Source: Contendibacter sp031732755 (GTDB lineage Bacteria > Pseudomonadota > Gammaproteobacteria > Competibacterales > Competibacteraceae). Taken from it: a stretch of 64,000 bases of DNA. Location: positions 18,086 to 82,085 of the forward strand of contig JAVMKI010000065.1 of NCBI GenBank assembly GCA_031732755.1. Reading direction: 5' to 3'. Every line of letters begins with the position of its first letter. Within the stretch, counting starts at the first letter, position 1. The translations under genes and the position numbers were made by a program. The notes beneath the pieces were generated by a model. That model was not told the origin of the DNA. It saw only the letters and a list, made by a program, of their open reading frames with translations, and made no database searches. Of this stretch, positions 62,849 to 64,000 are shown piece by piece.

Positions 62849-62981
62849 TCATGTCCAAAGGCGCGGACCCTCGATATCCAACCACAACCGGCGAAACAGT
62901 TCGATCGGGTCATCCAGGCCAAAGCAGCGACGTTTGAGCAACTTCAGTTTGTTGTTGAGCCCCTCGACGAAACCACTGGTG
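62849..62981 (-). pseudogene. ISL3-family transposase, C-terminal remnant
   Basis: About 44 residues with the sequence HTSGFVEGLNNKLKLLKRRC, the hallmark of the C-terminal DDE region of ISL3 transposases, then FRRLWLDIEG and a stop. The rest of the transposase is absent because the IS3-type element begins at about 62982. This element is the one next to the truncated radical SAM gene and is the likely cause of that truncation. Confidence 0.8.
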
Positions 62982-63031
62982 TGAATCGCCCCGGGAATTG
63001 AGGAGGCTCCATGACCTGAGAGAATGGAGCC

Positions 63032-63355
63032 ATGAGCAAGACGAACAAATATTCCCCGGAAGTCAGAGAGCGCGCTGTCAGGCTGGTGCAGGAGGCGCGA
63101 AAGGACTACCCCTCGCTGTGGTCGGCAGTCGAATCGATTGCACCGAAGATCGGCTGTGCGGCGGTTACGCGGCATGACTGGGTCAAGAAGCACGAAATCT
63201 AAACCGGCGTCCGCGACGGCGGACCGGCAGCCGAGCGGGAACGCATCAAAGCCCTGGAGCGCGCAGTGAAGGAGTTGCGCCAGGCCAACGAGATTCTGCA
63301 TCTGGCGAGCGCGTTTTTCGCGCGGGCGGAGCGCGATCGCCTCAAGAAGAAGTGA
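63032..63355 (+). pseudogene. IS3-family orfA with an in-frame TAA
   Basis: The product starts MSKTNKYSPEVRERAVRLV, a helix-turn-helix transposase N-terminus of the IS3 group. TAA at 63200-63202 interrupts after 56 codons (KKHEI, stop, TGVRDGG), and the same frame then continues through LRQANEILHLASAFFARAE to TGA at 63353-63355. One codon change separates it from an intact orfA of about 107 residues. Confidence 0.85.
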
Positions 63356-63560
63356 GGGCCTTCATCGGCCAGCATCGGGAACGGTTCGGGGTCGAGCCGA
63401 TCCGCAAGTTGTTGCGGGTCGCCCCGTCCGCCGACTGGCGCCATGCCGCCCGGCAACTGGATCCATCCTTGCGGAGTGCCCGAGCTCGGCGTGACGAATT
63501 CCTGATGCCGCAGATACAACGTGTTTGGCAGGCCAATTTCCAAGTGTATGGTGCCGATCA
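63352..63560 (+). pseudogene. IS3-family orfB (transposase), 5' fragment
   Basis: It starts with GTG at 63352, overlapping the orfA stop, and reads MRAFIGQHRERFGVEPI to VWQANFQVYGADQ. About 69 residues are of orfB type; after that the frame runs into sequence of the inverted second part. The catalytic rve domain is therefore absent from this strand. Confidence 0.85.
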
Positions 63561-64000
63561 ATTCGGCCTTGTAGAGCCATTGATCGTTTCCGCCAGGGCA
63601 TTGTCATAGCTGTCCTTGCTGCCGACCGAGGGTTCGATGCCGGCCTCGGCGAGGCGCTCGGTATAGCAGATGGACACGTACCGCGAACCTCGGTCGGAGT
63701 GATGCACCAGGCTCTCGTTGCGTTCAGGCTGCCGGTCATATAGGGCCTGTTCCAACGCATCCAGGACGAAGTCGGTCCGCATGTGGCTGCTGACCCGCCA
63801 GCCAACGATGCGCCGGGCAAAGACATCGATCACGAACGCCACATACAGCCAGCCCTGCCAAGTGCTGACATAGGTGAAATCACTGACCCGGAGCTGATTC
63901 GGGCGCTCGGCCCGGAACCGGCGATTGACCTTGTCCAGCGGGCAGAGAGGTATAACGGAATCTGGCGTACGGGGGCGTTTGAGAAAAGCGGCGTACCTGC
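63558..64000 (-). pseudogene. IS3-family orfB, inverted 3' part with rve integrase core
   Basis: Read on the minus strand it gives CPLDKVNRRF, SDFTYVSTWQGWLYVAFVID, LVHHSDRGSRYVS and SYDNALAETINGS, the DDE integrase core of IS3-family transposases. After AETING a one-base deletion shifts the frame, since GLYKAELI is readable in the next frame, and the ORF ends at 63558. Upstream it continues beyond the window. Confidence 0.85.

Larger units (their letters stand above)
62982..64000. mobile_element. Rearranged IS3-family element, continuing beyond the window
   Basis: The left end TGAATCGCCCCGGG (62982 onwards) resembles IS3-family termini. It is followed by orfA (plus), the beginning of orfB (plus), and then, from about 63560, the remaining part of an orfB in the opposite orientation running to the window edge. 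The junction lies at GCCGATCAATTCGGC (63552-63566), which carries 5-bp inverted ends. The element is inactive: orfA has a nonsense codon and orfB is split and frame-shifted. Confidence 0.8.

Overview
The window is 64 kb of GC-rich bacterial DNA, most likely from a gammaproteobacterium. The evidence is a long RNase E with a membrane-targeting helix, the divergent rne/rluC pair next to a SppA-type protease, the exbB-exbD-lpxK-ycaR-kdsB lipid A/Kdo block, RF2 with the +1 frameshift at codon 26, YheS, RlmJ and PstSCAB-PhoU. A phasin suggests polyhydroxyalkanoate storage. The sequence is a draft assembly: a 100-N gap (10187-10286) lies inside the 3' part of rne, exactly at a tandem-repeat boundary.

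Layout. 1-3.7 kb: end of a PerM-type permease, PhoH2 (PIN + PhoH), cardiolipin synthase. 3.7-5.3 kb: a lower-GC patch with a small zinc-ribbon protein, hairpin repeats and a TMEM175-type channel. 5.4-10.8 kb: sppA, rluC, and divergent rne with a strong promoter and about 310 nt of leader. 11-17.7 kb: an MFS-acyltransferase fusion, a DUF4124 protein, rlmJ, a 3-mercaptopyruvate sulfurtransferase, argG and a low-molecular-weight phosphatase. 17.7-20.8 kb (minus strand): kdsB, ycaR, lpxK, exbD, exbB. 21-24.2 kb: a P-type cation ATPase and a phasin. 24.4-28.4 kb: a FIST sensor and a GAF-PAS-GGDEF-EAL protein. 28.4-39.3 kb: pyrC, a divergent Hsp70 with no usual start codon behind an 87-bp tandem repeat, a CBS protein, alanine dehydrogenase, prfB, yheS, a MoeB-type E1 enzyme and a DUF1028 protein. 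39.4-44.9 kb: pstS-pstC-pstA-pstB-phoU on the minus strand. 45.1 kb: an SDR oxidoreductase.

The most unusual region is 46.2-60.5 kb. It holds a complete-looking chemosensory gene set (DUF4388-REC regulator, CheB-like, MCP, CheW, CheY, CheA, second CheB-like) running directly into a three-gene SsuABC/NrtABC-like ABC system whose binding protein has an N-terminal membrane anchor. Next come a PilZ protein and a REC-GGDEF diguanylate cyclase. Both CheB-like proteins lack the catalytic Ser and His of the methylesterase. No cheR or cheD is in the window, and the receptor has no CheR-tethering pentapeptide. CheA carries a second Hpt-like domain whose phosphoacceptor His is replaced by Asp. This fits a signalling array without classical methylation-based adaptation, possibly coupled to solute capture and c-di-GMP output. 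That link is inference from gene order.

The right end (62-64 kb) is mobile-element debris: a 5'-truncated radical SAM/SPASM gene, an ISL3-type transposase tail, and an IS3-type element with a nonsense codon in orfA and an internal inversion that joins the start of orfB head-on to its own reversed 3' part.
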